A stretch of 64,000 nucleotides of DNA from Microlunatus soli (GTDB lineage: Bacteria; Actinomycetota; Actinomycetes; Propionibacteriales; Propionibacteriaceae): the NCBI RefSeq assembly GCF_900105385.1, contig NZ_LT629772.1, forward strand, positions 1,302,001 through 1,366,000, given 5' to 3'. Made by a program: the position numbers and the translations under genes. Shown piece by piece: positions 1 through 8,437 of the stretch. The notes under the pieces are model-generated. The model searched no databases and was not told where the DNA came from. It was given only the letters and a program-made list of their open reading frames with translations. How positions within the stretch are numbered: the first letter of the stretch is position 1; every line of letters begins with the position of its first letter.

Positions 1-436
1 CGAACCGTTCCAGCGTCTCGACCACGCCGACTTCCGGCGCGTTGGTCAGCACAACGGTGCTGACCGTCGGGCCGACCTTGATCAACAGTTCGGCCAGCCC
101 GGCTGCCGGACGGACGCCGAGACCGTCGGCGGCCAATCGGTGACGGCTGGTCAGATAGGCGGCCTGCAGCTGGGCCGGCGGCAGGCTCGCGGCGAGCGTC
201 TGGACCAGGACGTAGCCGTCGGCGTACTGCCGGTGCAGCTGCGGATCATGATCGACGAATCGCGCCAGCTGCTCTTCGGCTGCCGCCCGCTGCGCTGCCG
301 GCAGGGCGGCGAAGGCGGCTTCGGCGTAGGCGAGCACCGGCCCGTCGCCGAGGCAGATCGTGCCGTCGAAGTCCAGCAGCAGGACCGGCCGCGCACTCGG
401 GCGCGCGAGATCGCTGGGAAGTGACCGGATCCCCAC
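1..436 (-). CDS. HAD-family hydrolase, C-terminus beyond the window
   Basis: The reading frame runs off the left edge, so only the N-terminal part (about 145 codons) is visible. Motif I of the haloacid dehalogenase superfamily is clear: LLLDFDGT, with the nucleophile Asp and the acid/base Asp two residues later, followed by a helical cap-like stretch and TVVLTNAP, which fits motif II (the Thr). Such proteins are usually cytoplasmic Mg-dependent phosphatases; the substrate cannot be told. I placed the start at the GTG whose complement is 434-436; a second in-frame GTG lies slightly upstream and no strong ribosome site decides between them. It is divergent from the fucosidase gene. Confidence 0.7.
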   Translation of the reverse strand, partial: MGIRSLPSDLARPSARPVLLLDFDGTICLGDGPVLAYAEAAFAALPAAQRAAAEEQLARFVDHDPQLHRQYADGYVLVQTLAASLPPAQLQAAYLTSRHRLAADGLGVRPAAGLAELLIKVGPTVSTVVLTNAPEVGVVETLERF

Positions 437-475
437 TCCAGAGCAGCTCACGGAGACCGAGGCTAAGCCCCGTAC

Positions 476-521
476 GAAACGCTTGTCCACCATCGGATCA
501 CCCCAAGAAACGATTGTTCAC
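476..521. promoter_or_regulatory. Two phased direct repeats GAAACG(C/A)TTGT, possible operators
   Basis: GAAACGCTTGTCCAC (476-490) and GAAACGATTGTTCAC (507-521) match at 13 of 15 positions and start 31 bp apart, about three helical turns. They lie in the 258-bp gap between the divergent HAD and fucosidase genes. The AAACG core resembles half of LacI/GalR-type operators, so control of a sugar-use gene by such a repressor is a plausible inference. Nothing else recognisable was seen in the gap. Confidence 0.4.
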
Positions 522-694
522 GCGATGTTTACGGCCGACCCTGACCGAGCGCCGCGCCGACGTCGGTCGATAGCTCCGATGAACCGGTGCCCGATTGCCC
601 ACGATTCCCGAGGAACGCCCCATTGACGCGAACATTCATCGGATGATTGGCTGGAGCCATCATCGGTACTCCAACTTGTGAGGTCGCAGCAGCA

Positions 695-1963
695 ATGAAG
701 CCAGAGCACGCCTGGTTCACCCACGATCGATTCGGGATGTTCGTCCACTGGGGGTTGTACGCGCTCCCGGCCCGGCACGAATGGGTGATGAACCACGAAC
801 GGATCCAGACCGAGGACTACGAGAAGTACTTCGACTACTTCGAGGCCGACCTCTACGACCCACGCGCCTGGGCCGCGGCGGCCAAGGCGGCCGGCATGAA
901 GTACGTCGTCCTCACCACCAAACACCACGAAGGCTTCTGCCTGTGGGACAGCAAGCTCACCGACTACAAGGTGACCAAGACCCCGCACGGCAAGGACGTG
1001 GTGGCCGCCTATGTCGAAGCACTCCGGGAGGCCGATCTCAAGGTCGGCTTCTACCACTCGCTGATCGACTGGCACCATCCGGACTTCACCATCGACGGCG
1101 TGCATCCCCGACGCGACGACGACAACATCGAGGAGCAGAACGCCGGGCGGGACATGGCCCGCTACCGGGACTACCTGCACGGCCAGGTCCGCGAACTGCT
1201 GACCGACTACGGCACCATCGACTACCTGTTCTTCGACTTCTCCTATCCGGGAGAGCGCAACGGACACGTCGGCAAGGGCAAGGAGGACTGGAACAGCCCG
1301 GAGTTGATCAAGCTCGTCCGCGAGCTGCAGCCCGACATCATCGTCAACGATCGGCTCGACATCCCCGGCGACCTGGTCACGCCGGAGCAGTACCAGCCGT
1401 CCGGTCCGATGATCAAGAACGGCGAGCCGGTGGTGTGGGAGGCCTGCCAGACGCTGAACGGCAGCTGGGGCTACGACCGGGACAACCACGACTACAAGTC
1501 ACCCGAACTGTTGATCAGGATGCTGATCGACGGGGTCAGCAAGAACGGCAATCTGCTGCTCAACGTCGGTCCGACCGGCCGCGGCAACTTCGACCCCCGC
1601 GCGGTCGAGAGCCTGACGGCGATCGGTGACTGGATGGAGTTGCACGGACGCTCGGTCTACGGGGCCGGCGCCTCGGAGTACACCGCCCCCGCCGACACCC
1701 GGCTGACCCAGGTCGGCGATCGGCTCTACCTGCACCTGTTCGCGTGGCCGATGCGGCACGTCCATCTGCAGGGCCTGGCCGGCAAGATCGGCTACGCGCA
1801 GCTGCTGAACGACGCTTCCGAGATCGCCTTCAGCGAGACCGATCCCGATCAGGCCGCACAGAACACAACCCCGGGCGGTCAACCGGCCGGAACCGTGACG
1901 CTCAGCCTGCCGATCCAGCAACCGGATGTCGCCGTGCCGGTGGTGGAGATCTTCCTCAAGTAG
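695..1963 (+). CDS. Alpha-L-fucosidase, glycoside hydrolase family 29
   Basis: The 422-residue protein shows GH29 landmarks. FGMFVHWGLYALP lies near the N-terminus, KHHEGFCLWDS at about 74-86 forms part of the active site, and YLFFDFSYPG at about 168-177 carries the candidate catalytic nucleophile Asp171. KNGNLLLNVGPTGRG is the usual end of the barrel, and a small C-terminal beta domain follows. The enzyme would release alpha-linked L-fucose from glycans by a retaining mechanism. There is no signal peptide, so it probably acts inside the cell on imported oligosaccharides. I used ATG 695 because GH29 similarity begins at once and GAGG lies upstream; an upstream in-frame start at 647 would add 16 unlikely residues. 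Confidence 0.88.
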   Translation: MKPEHAWFTHDRFGMFVHWGLYALPARHEWVMNHERIQTEDYEKYFDYFEADLYDPRAWAAAAKAAGMKYVVLTTKHHEGFCLWDSKLTDYKVTKTPHGKDVVAAYVEALREADLKVGFYHSLIDWHHPDFTIDGVHPRRDDDNIEEQNAGRDMARYRDYLHGQVRELLTDYGTIDYLFFDFSYPGERNGHVGKGKEDWNSPELIKLVRELQPDIIVNDRLDIPGDLVTPEQYQPSGPMIKNGEPVVWEACQTLNGSWGYDRDNHDYKSPELLIRMLIDGVSKNGNLLLNVGPTGRGNFDPRAVESLTAIGDWMELHGRSVYGAGASEYTAPADTRLTQVGDRLYLHLFAWPMRHVHLQGLAGKIGYAQLLNDASEIAFSETDPDQAAQNTTPGGQPAGTVTLSLPIQQPDVAVPVVEIFLK

Positions 1964-2015
1964 CAGTTGCAGAATCGATTTCCCGGGCGCTTCATGATCA
2001 TGGTTGACTCGGACC

Positions 2016-3281
2016 ATGACTGAAGCGCCCGGTTCCGTCGGTGGCCACGTGCCGCCGCATCGCAGTGATCTCGTCCTGTCCGATCTGAGTTCGGACGGGC
2101 TCGAGGACTACTTCCGGGTCGTGGTCCGCGGCTTCCACGGCGAATACAACGCCGAGGACATGGAGCCGTTCCTCGCCCTGATCGACCCCGATCGTGCCTT
2201 CGGTTTCCGAGCCGGCGACCGCTGGGTGACGACGACGCTGTCGCTGCCCCGCACGATGTCGGTTCCGGGCGGTTCGATTCCGATCGCGGCGGTCACCGAC
2301 GTCACGGTCGCGCCGGCCTTCCGGCGTCGCGGTCTGCTGACGAAGATGATGCGGCATCAGTTGAGCGGCTTGGCCGAGCCGGTCAGTGTGCTCTGGGCGA
2401 CCGAGTCGTTGATCTACGGCCGGTTCGGGTACGGCCAGCTCTCACGTCGGCTTTCGCTGTCCGGGCTGACCCGTGAGATGGACTTCCTGCCCGAGGTGGA
2501 CCTCGGTTCCGGGTCGACCGACGAGGTCGACCAACAGACCTTCCTCGCCGCGGCGCCGGCATTGCGCGAAGCGATCACCGCCGGTCGTCCGGGGCTGATG
2601 AGCCGTGACGACCGGTGGTGGCGCGACGTCCTCAACGATCCCGAGCGACATCGTGGTGGCGCCGGCCCGTTGCGGTTCGCACTGCACTTCGCCGACGACG
2701 GCCGACCCGACGGGTTCGCCAGCTTCCGGGTCAAACGCGAATCGTCCCAGACCGACCTCGGCCGTGAGGTGATCATCAACGAGTTGGAAGGCGACAACCC
2801 GCAGGCGTACGCGGCCCTGTGGCGGTGGCTTCTCGACCTCGATCTGGTGCGTGCCTTCAGCAAGGGGTCGGCGCCGGTGGACGAGCCCCTGCTGCACCTG
2901 GTCCGCAACCCGCGGATGATCAAGGCTGAACTGACCGACGGTGCCTACGCCCGGATCAACGACGTGCCCGCCGCACTGCAGGCCCGCCGCTACGCCGCCG
3001 ATGTTGATCTTGTCCTGCAGGTCGTCGACGACTTCCTGACCGATCGCGGCGGAGTGTTCCGGCTGGCCGGCGGCGCCGACGGCGCGACGGTCACGCCGAC
3101 CGACCGCTCCCCCGACCTGACCGTGACTTCACGGCAGCTCGCCTCGCTCTACCTCGGCGCCGTGCCGGCTCGGGAGCTCGCCGCGGCCGGAGTACTCGGC
3201 GATCACGACCCGGCGGTGATCGGCCGCTTCGACCGAGCCTTCGGCACCGAGCGGGCGGCGTACTGCCACGACTTCTTCTGA
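2016..3281 (+). CDS. Eis-type GNAT N-acetyltransferase
   Basis: A protein of 421 residues with the layout of the mycobacterial Eis family: an N-terminal GNAT domain, a second GNAT-like domain and a C-terminal SCP2-like region. The acetyl-CoA loop reads VAPAFRRRGLLTKMM and is followed by IYGRFGYG, whose Tyr corresponds to the general acid of Eis. The chain ends in DFF; in Eis the terminal Phe carboxylate is the catalytic base, so the end appears intact. Known relatives acetylate amines, including aminoglycosides; the substrate here is unknown. I preferred ATG 2016 to a TTG four codons upstream. Confidence 0.85.
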   Translation: MTEAPGSVGGHVPPHRSDLVLSDLSSDGLEDYFRVVVRGFHGEYNAEDMEPFLALIDPDRAFGFRAGDRWVTTTLSLPRTMSVPGGSIPIAAVTDVTVAPAFRRRGLLTKMMRHQLSGLAEPVSVLWATESLIYGRFGYGQLSRRLSLSGLTREMDFLPEVDLGSGSTDEVDQQTFLAAAPALREAITAGRPGLMSRDDRWWRDVLNDPERHRGGAGPLRFALHFADDGRPDGFASFRVKRESSQTDLGREVIINELEGDNPQAYAALWRWLLDLDLVRAFSKGSAPVDEPLLHLVRNPRMIKAELTDGAYARINDVPAALQARRYAADVDLVLQVVDDFLTDRGGVFRLAGGADGATVTPTDRSPDLTVTSRQLASLYLGAVPARELAAAGVLGDHDPAVIGRFDRAFGTERAAYCHDFF

Positions 3282-3291
3282 TCGCGCTCGA

Positions 3292-3297
3292 TAGGGT
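3292..3297 (+). promoter_or_regulatory. Leaderless -10 hexamer TAGGGT
   Basis: TAGGGT ends six bases before ATG 3304 and there is no Shine-Dalgarno sequence, the arrangement of actinobacterial leaderless genes (TANNNT, N6, ATG). Confidence 0.45.
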
Positions 3298-3303
3298 CAC
3301 CCC

Positions 3304-5379
3304 ATGACAGCCGAGGTCTTTCGCGATCCGTGGGGGATCCCGCATCTGCGGGCCGACTCGGTCGATGAGCTGGCACACCTGCAGGGCCGCAACGCAGCCA
3401 CCGACCGTGCCTGGCAGCTGGAGTGGAACCGACACCGCGCCGAAGGGCGGACGGCAGAGCTGATCGGCGCGCCCGGGTTGGTCTGGGACCGCTTCGCCCG
3501 GGCTGCGGTGATCGACGCCACCGCACAGCGCTGTTATCAAGGGCTCGATGAGCGAAGTCGCCGCTGGTGCGAACGGTTTGTCGACGGGGTGAATGCGGGT
3601 CTCGCCGGGGGTGCGTCCGGAGCCCACGAGTTCACCGTCCTGGACATCACACCCGGTCGATGGCAACCCTGGACACCGCTCGCGGTGTTCTGGGTCCAAC
3701 AGCTGCTGTTCGGCGGCTTTCCGTACAAGCTGTGGCGCCGGCATGTCGCGGACCGGATCGGACCAGAGGCCCCGGGGTGGCTGGACGCCGGAGCGGTCGA
3801 CTCCCCCGGCAGCAACGCGTGGGCGATCGGCGGCGAGCGCACCGCTTCCGGGTTGCCGATCATCGCCGGCGATCCGCATCGGACGGCCGACTTCCCAGGC
3901 GTCTACCAACAGGTCCGGCTGGCCTGTGCGGAGTTCGACGTCTTCGGCTTCAGCTTTCCCGGGGTGCCGGGGATCCAGCACTTCGGCCACGCCGGATCGG
4001 TGGCCTGGGCGATCACCAACGCCAGCGCCGATTACCAGGATCTCTATCTGGAGGAGCTCTCCCGGACGGCGAACGGATGGGTCGCCCGCGGCCCGGCCGG
4101 TCCCGAGCCGGTGCAGCACCGGCAGGAGATGATCATGGTCCGGGACGGTGATCCGGAGCCGGTGCAGATCAAGATCACCGAGCGCGGCCCGGTGATCATC
4201 GACGAGCCGGCGGGCCCGACGATCAGCCTGCGGACACCGTCCGCGGTGGACGGCGACCTGGGTTTCGGCGCGCTACTGCCGTTGTTGCATTCGCGGTCCG
4301 TGGCCGATGTCGAGGCGGCACTGGGTCGCTGGGTGGAACCGGTGAACAGTGCCGTGGTCGCCGACCGGCACGGCCGGATCCGGCACCTCGTCCCCGGTCG
4401 GGTGCCACGCCGCGACCCGGCCAACCTCGAAGTGCCGGTACCGGCCTGGGAGGACCGCTTCGGTTGGCAGTCGGGCTACGTGCCGATGCCGGTCGACCCG
4501 GTGGACGATCTGGTCGCCAACGCCAACGACCGCGGTAGCGGCGGCGGACTCGGCCGCTACTACTCGGCGAACTGGCGGGTCGACCGGATCCGCACGCTGC
4601 TGGATCGGATCGCGCCCGGCACGGCCGACGTCGCGGCGATGCCGACCATCCATCGCGACGTCTGGTCCGGACCGGCAGCCAGGGCTCAGCGACTGCTGGC
4701 CGAGATCACGGTGGACGGCGCGGAGAAGTTGATCAAGGACCAGATCCTGGCCTGGGACGCCCGGATGGACGCCGACAGCCGGCCCGCCCTGCTCTACGCT
4801 GCCTGGCGGGCGGCGATGGTGGACTGGCTGCTGACCCAGGACGTGTTCGCCGGGTTGGCCGACCCGGAACCGCTGCCCGCGGTGTACGCCGCCACGATGG
4901 CGGTCCGGACCCGGGTCGGTTACGCCTTCGACGCGATCTGCCGCAACGCCGACCGGTTCGGTCTGGACCTGGCGACCGGCATCATCACCGCACTGCGACA
5001 GGTGGCCGCAGACCCGCCGACCGGAGTCTGGGGCGAGGAGCACCGGCTGGCACCGCTGCACGGACTGACCGGGCTCGCCGATGATCATGTCCCGCCGATG
5101 CCCCGGCCGGCGCTGGCCGGCGATGCCAACACCGTCCGCTCGACCCACTCGACGCCGGGGGTCACCCATCGCTGCTCGATGGCGTCGATGGCGCGCTACG
5201 TGTGGGACCTGGCCGATCCTTCGGCCAGTCGGTGGGTGGTCCCGTTCGGGGCATCCGGTCGTCCGGACAGCCCGCACTATGTCGACCAGAACGATGCCTG
5301 GGTCGTCGGCGATCTGCAGCCGGTGATCATCGACTGGGAGAAGCTGATCAAGGAGACTGACCGGGTCAGGACTCCTTGA
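3304..5379 (+). CDS. Penicillin acylase family Ntn-hydrolase
   Basis: The 691-residue protein begins with the family hallmark DPWGIPHLRA. It has the Ntn-hydrolase cleavage motif SPGSNAWAI, in which Ser170 would become the N-terminal nucleophile of the beta chain after self-cleavage. GDPHR and GFSFPGVPGI follow, as in penicillin G acylases and acyl-homoserine-lactone acylases. The enzyme should hydrolyse amide bonds of N-acyl substrates, but specificity cannot be read. Most family members are exported with a signal peptide; this one lacks one and the similarity begins at residue 3, so cytoplasmic activity is likely. It overlaps the convergent globin gene by 14 bp. Confidence 0.85.
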   Translation: MTAEVFRDPWGIPHLRADSVDELAHLQGRNAATDRAWQLEWNRHRAEGRTAELIGAPGLVWDRFARAAVIDATAQRCYQGLDERSRRWCERFVDGVNAGLAGGASGAHEFTVLDITPGRWQPWTPLAVFWVQQLLFGGFPYKLWRRHVADRIGPEAPGWLDAGAVDSPGSNAWAIGGERTASGLPIIAGDPHRTADFPGVYQQVRLACAEFDVFGFSFPGVPGIQHFGHAGSVAWAITNASADYQDLYLEELSRTANGWVARGPAGPEPVQHRQEMIMVRDGDPEPVQIKITERGPVIIDEPAGPTISLRTPSAVDGDLGFGALLPLLHSRSVADVEAALGRWVEPVNSAVVADRHGRIRHLVPGRVPRRDPANLEVPVPAWEDRFGWQSGYVPMPVDPVDDLVANANDRGSGGGLGRYYSANWRVDRIRTLLDRIAPGTADVAAMPTIHRDVWSGPAARAQRLLAEITVDGAEKLIKDQILAWDARMDADSRPALLYAAWRAAMVDWLLTQDVFAGLADPEPLPAVYAATMAVRTRVGYAFDAICRNADRFGLDLATGIITALRQVAADPPTGVWGEEHRLAPLHGLTGLADDHVPPMPRPALAGDANTVRSTHSTPGVTHRCSMASMARYVWDLADPSASRWVVPFGASGRPDSPHYVDQNDAWVVGDLQPVIIDWEKLIKETDRVRTP

Positions 5380-5824
5380 CCTGCTGCAGCCCGTCGAATC
5401 CCCACTTCGGCACCGGCAGCCCGTCCGGAATGTCCTCCCGGGACTGCTCGTCGGCCATCATCGACTCGGTCGACCAGCGGAAGTAGTCGGCCAGCGGTCC
5501 CCTGGTCTCGGGCGGCAGCTCGACGTCGGCCATCGCCTCACTGAACAAGGCGATGCAGCGTTCGTTGAGCTCATCGTGGCGGCCGTTGCCGACGTGCATC
5601 CGGACGACGGAGGTCTCGTCGCCCATGCCGTCGGTGTAGTCGGTCGGGCCGCCGAGCGCCTCGGCCCAGTAGGCCGCCAACCGCTCACTGTGCTGCGGGT
5701 GCTGCCCGGGATGACTGAACGGATGGCTCGCCAACGGATCGGCCATGCACCGCCGATGCCAGGCATGGGACAGCGCCAGCAAGGCGTCGTAGCCACCGAC
5801 CGCCTCGTACAGGGTCCGGGTCAT
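5366..5824 (-). CDS. Truncated haemoglobin (group II-like globin)
   Basis: A protein of 152 residues resembling GlbO-type truncated haemoglobins. It opens with TLYEAVGGYDAL, has AAYWAEALGGPTDYTD in the middle, and VVRMH carries the probable proximal haem His. Such globins bind oxygen or nitric oxide in the cytoplasm. I chose the ATG directly before TRTLYEAVGG; two upstream in-frame starts (5836, 5860) would add unconserved residues. No good ribosome site is visible for any of them. Confidence 0.78.
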   Translation of the reverse strand: MTRTLYEAVGGYDALLALSHAWHRRCMADPLASHPFSHPGQHPQHSERLAAYWAEALGGPTDYTDGMGDETSVVRMHVGNGRHDELNERCIALFSEAMADVELPPETRGPLADYFRWSTESMMADEQSREDIPDGLPVPKWGFDGLQQVKES

Positions 5825-5883
5825 GATCACGATCATGGTCGCCGACACACGTCCCGTCAACCGTAGGCCGGGCCGGCGACCGA

Positions 5884-6933
5884 TCAGGCGGCGGCGCGGT
5901 CGCCGGTCGGTCGACGGCGTCGCGCAAGATCGGTCAACGACGACGGCGGTGAGGAGACGTACGGATCGAACAGGTTCGTCCCGGGCGCGACGATCTCGTC
6001 GATCCGGTCCAGCGCTGCGTCGTCCAGGGTCAGGGTGGCCCCGGCCAGCAGATCGGTCAGCTGTTCCATCGTTCGCGGCCCGATGATCGCCGAGGTCACG
6101 GCGGGATGGGCCACGGTGAAGGCGATGGCGAGCTGCGGGAGGGTGCAGCCGATGTCGTCGGCCAACACGACCAGTTGCTCCACGGCATCCAGCTTGGCGA
6201 CGTTCCCCGGCGTCATCGGATCGAACAACTCCGGCCTGATGGTGGCGCGGCCGACGGAGACGTCGGCAGCTCGATCCTTGCGGTACTTGCCGGTGAGGAA
6301 TCCGAAGCCGAGCGGACTCCAGACCAGCACGCCCATCCCGTAGCGGTGACAGACCGGCAGCACCGCGGACTCGATGCCGCGGGCCAGGATCGAGTAGGGC
6401 GGCTGCTCGGTGCGGAACCGCCCCAGCGCTCGCCGCTCCGAGACCGTGTGGGACTCGACGATCTCCTCGACCGGGTACGAGGAGCAGCCGAACGCGCGGA
6501 TCTTTCCCTGCTGGACAAGGTCGCTGAGCACCGACAACGTCTCCTCGATGTCGGTGGAATCGTCGGGTCGATGGATCTGATACAGGTCGAGCCAGTCGGT
6601 CCGCAGCCGGCGCAGACTGTCCTCGACCGCTCGGATGATCCAGCGCCGAGACGCACCACCCCGGTTCGGCCCCTCACCCATCGAGAAACGCACCTTGCTG
6701 GCCAGCACGACGTCGTCGCGCCGCCCCTGCAGGGCCCGTCCGACGATCTCCTCGGTCTCGCCCTGGCCGTACATGTCGGCGGTGTCGACGAAGTTGATCC
6801 CCCGATCGAGCGCCGCGCGGATGATCCGCACGCAATCGTCATGGTCGGGATTGCCGACCGCCTGGAACATCATGGTGCCGAGGCAGTGGACACTGACGTC
6901 CATCCCGGTCCTGCCGAGAGTTCGATAGCGCAT
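5884..6933 (-). CDS. Aldo/keto reductase
   Basis: A 349-residue NADPH-dependent oxidoreductase of the AKR superfamily. The catalytic tetrad is visible: Asp in FVDTADMYG, Tyr of the same segment, Lys in VVLASK and His in LYQIHRPD. The cofactor-binding C-terminal loop reads SAIIGPRTMEQL. It would reduce aldehydes or ketones in the cytosol, substrate unknown. The start at 6933 opens the family motif MRYRTLGRTG. A typical MerR-type promoter lies just upstream, and a merR gene is divergent, so it is probably the target of that regulator. Confidence 0.88.
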   Translation of the reverse strand: MRYRTLGRTGMDVSVHCLGTMMFQAVGNPDHDDCVRIIRAALDRGINFVDTADMYGQGETEEIVGRALQGRRDDVVLASKVRFSMGEGPNRGGASRRWIIRAVEDSLRRLRTDWLDLYQIHRPDDSTDIEETLSVLSDLVQQGKIRAFGCSSYPVEEIVESHTVSERRALGRFRTEQPPYSILARGIESAVLPVCHRYGMGVLVWSPLGFGFLTGKYRKDRAADVSVGRATIRPELFDPMTPGNVAKLDAVEQLVVLADDIGCTLPQLAIAFTVAHPAVTSAIIGPRTMEQLTDLLAGATLTLDDAALDRIDEIVAPGTNLFDPYVSSPPSSLTDLARRRRPTGDRAAA

Positions 6934-6940
6934 GGGTCGC

Positions 6941-6971
6941 ACAGTAGGAACTAGAGCCGACTCTAGGTCAA
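6941..6971 (-). promoter_or_regulatory. MerR-type promoter/operator with 19-bp spacer
   Basis: Read on the minus strand: -35 TTGACC (6966-6971), a 19-bp spacer and -10 TACTGT (6941-6946). The spacer contains the perfect inverted repeat CTAGAG-N4-CTCTAG at 6951-6966. Overlong 19-20 bp spacers with a central dyad are the hallmark of MerR-activated promoters, where the regulator untwists the DNA. It points at the aldo/keto reductase gene. Confidence 0.75.
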
Positions 6972-7005
6972 GCCCCGACGCCGCTCCTGTCCTGTCGCGC
7001 GCCGC

Positions 7006-7011
7006 TAAGGT
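7006..7011 (+). promoter_or_regulatory. Leaderless -10 hexamer TAAGGT for merR gene
   Basis: TAAGGT lies seven bases before ATG 7019, with no ribosome-binding site between them, fitting a leaderless transcript. Confidence 0.4.
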
Positions 7012-7018
7012 GATCGAC

Positions 7019-7468
7019 ATGGCTGAGGTCAGGACCGATCTGAGCATCGGGCAGGTCGCCGAACGCACCGGCCTGAGCGTTCACACGTTGCGTTTCTACG
7101 AAGCCGAAGGTCTCTTCGTCACCCCGGTCCGACGGACGTCCAGCGGTCACCGCGTCTACAGCGAGGACGATGTGGACTGGCTCACCGTCTGCACCATCCT
7201 GAGAGGCTCCGGTATGCCGCTGCCCGCGTTACGCCGCTACACAGCTCTGGTCCGGGAGGGCGCCGGCAACGAGAAGGAACGCCTCACCCTGCTCCGCGAG
7301 CACCAGGCCGACGTCACCGCCCAGATCGGCAGGCTCGGTGAATGCCTGGATCTGATCTCGTTCAAGGTCGCGGTCTATCAGGACCTCCTGGACAGCGGAG
7401 AGTCCGCTCGGGAGTGTCACGGTCCGCCTGCTGCGCTGACGTCGCAGGCCCACGGTGCGCCGAGTTGA
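7019..7468 (+). CDS. MerR-family transcriptional regulator
   Basis: A protein of 149 residues. The winged-helix domain starts at SIGQVAERTGLSVHTLRFYEAEGL, followed by the wing VRRTSSGHRVYSEDDVDWL, then a coiled-coil dimerisation helix with the Gln-rich turn HQADVTAQIGRL. There is no conserved metal-binding cysteine pattern, so a small-molecule or stress effector is more likely than a metal. The start at 7019 follows a leaderless -10 element. It faces the aldo/keto reductase gene across an operator with a 19-bp spacer and most likely controls that gene; the effector is unknown. Confidence 0.88.
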   Translation: MAEVRTDLSIGQVAERTGLSVHTLRFYEAEGLFVTPVRRTSSGHRVYSEDDVDWLTVCTILRGSGMPLPALRRYTALVREGAGNEKERLTLLREHQADVTAQIGRLGECLDLISFKVAVYQDLLDSGESARECHGPPAALTSQAHGAPS

Positions 7469-8287
7469 TCATGAAGCGTCGCGGGCCTGCACCATCAACG
7501 CGATCGCCTCGTCCAGATCATCGGTGACGGTCACGATGTCCAGATCGGGCGGCGAGATCTTGCCGTCGGCCAGTACGGTCTCCCGCAGCCAGTCGACCAG
7601 GCCGGACCAGTACGAGGTGCCGACCAGCACGATCGGGAAGCGGGTGATCTTGCCGGTCTGCACCAACGTGATCGCCTCGAACAACTCGTCGAAGGTGCCG
7701 AAGCCGCCGGGCAGCACGATGAAGCCCTGGCTGTACTTGACGAACATCGTCTTGCGGGCGAAGAAGTAGCGGAAGTTGATCCCGATGTCGACCCACGAGT
7801 TGAGACCCTGTTCGAAGGGCAGTTCGATGTTCAGTCCGACGCTGACCCCGCCGGCCTGGCAGGCCCCCTTGTTGGCCGCCTCCATCGCCCCGGGTCCGCC
7901 GCCGGTGATCACGGCGAAGCCGGCCTCGACCAGCCGGCCGCCGATCTCCTCACCCAGTGCGTAGGCGGGATCGTCGACCTTGGTACGCGCGGAGCCGAAG
8001 ACCGCGATCGCCGGCCCGAGCTCGGCCAGCGCCCCGAAACCTTCGACGAATTCGGATTGGATCCGCAGCACCCGCCACGGGTCGCCGTGCACCCAGTCGG
8101 CCGGGCCCCGCTCATCCAGCAATCGCTGGTCGGCGGTCTCCCGTTCGACCTGGGACCGGCGCTGCAACAGCGGTCCCTTGTACTTGGAACTGACGACCCC
8201 ATCCTCGGAACGGACGGCCTCGTCCTGGGAATGGACGGCTCCGCCTTGGGAACTGACGGCATCGCTCTCGGCACTCTTGTGATCCAC
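7469..8287 (-). CDS. LOG-family (TIGR00730) nucleotide phosphoribohydrolase-like protein
   Basis: A protein of 272 residues. The core from AIAVFGSART to the end is the Rossmann-like LOG fold, with GGGPGAMEAANKGA and the catalytic motif PGGFGTFDE. LOG proteins cleave nucleoside monophosphates such as cytokinin riboside 5'-monophosphate; many bacterial members are mis-named lysine decarboxylases. I chose GTG 8287, which has GGGGG just upstream. The first 35 residues are odd: they consist of 7-residue units (AVSSQGG, AVHSQDE, AVRSEDG, VVSSKYK) encoded by 21-bp tandem repeats. The stop directly abuts the end of the convergent merR gene. Confidence 0.85.
   Translation of the reverse strand: MDHKSAESDAVSSQGGAVHSQDEAVRSEDGVVSSKYKGPLLQRRSQVERETADQRLLDERGPADWVHGDPWRVLRIQSEFVEGFGALAELGPAIAVFGSARTKVDDPAYALGEEIGGRLVEAGFAVITGGGPGAMEAANKGACQAGGVSVGLNIELPFEQGLNSWVDIGINFRYFFARKTMFVKYSQGFIVLPGGFGTFDELFEAITLVQTGKITRFPIVLVGTSYWSGLVDWLRETVLADGKISPPDLDIVTVTDDLDEAIALMVQARDAS
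8178..8282 (-). repeat. Five degenerate 21-bp tandem repeats inside the LOG gene
   Basis: Five consecutive 21-bp units (8178, 8199, 8220, 8241, 8262) share the plus-strand core TGGGAAnnGACGGC, with decay at both ends. Because 21 is a multiple of three, they encode 7-residue repeats at the N-terminus of the LOG protein. This kind of array can change unit number by slippage without breaking the frame. Confidence 0.7.
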
Positions 8288-8437
8288 GCCCCCAGTGAAG
8301 CAGCCCACCCCGAACGGGCCCGCTGCGGACCGGAGATCAGTACCTGCACTGAGGACGGACCCCCCGGCGATTCCTAGGCTTGAGGGTCGAACACCGACCA
8401 CCCCAATCGGGGCGGCCTGATCGTCAGGAGGCCACCC

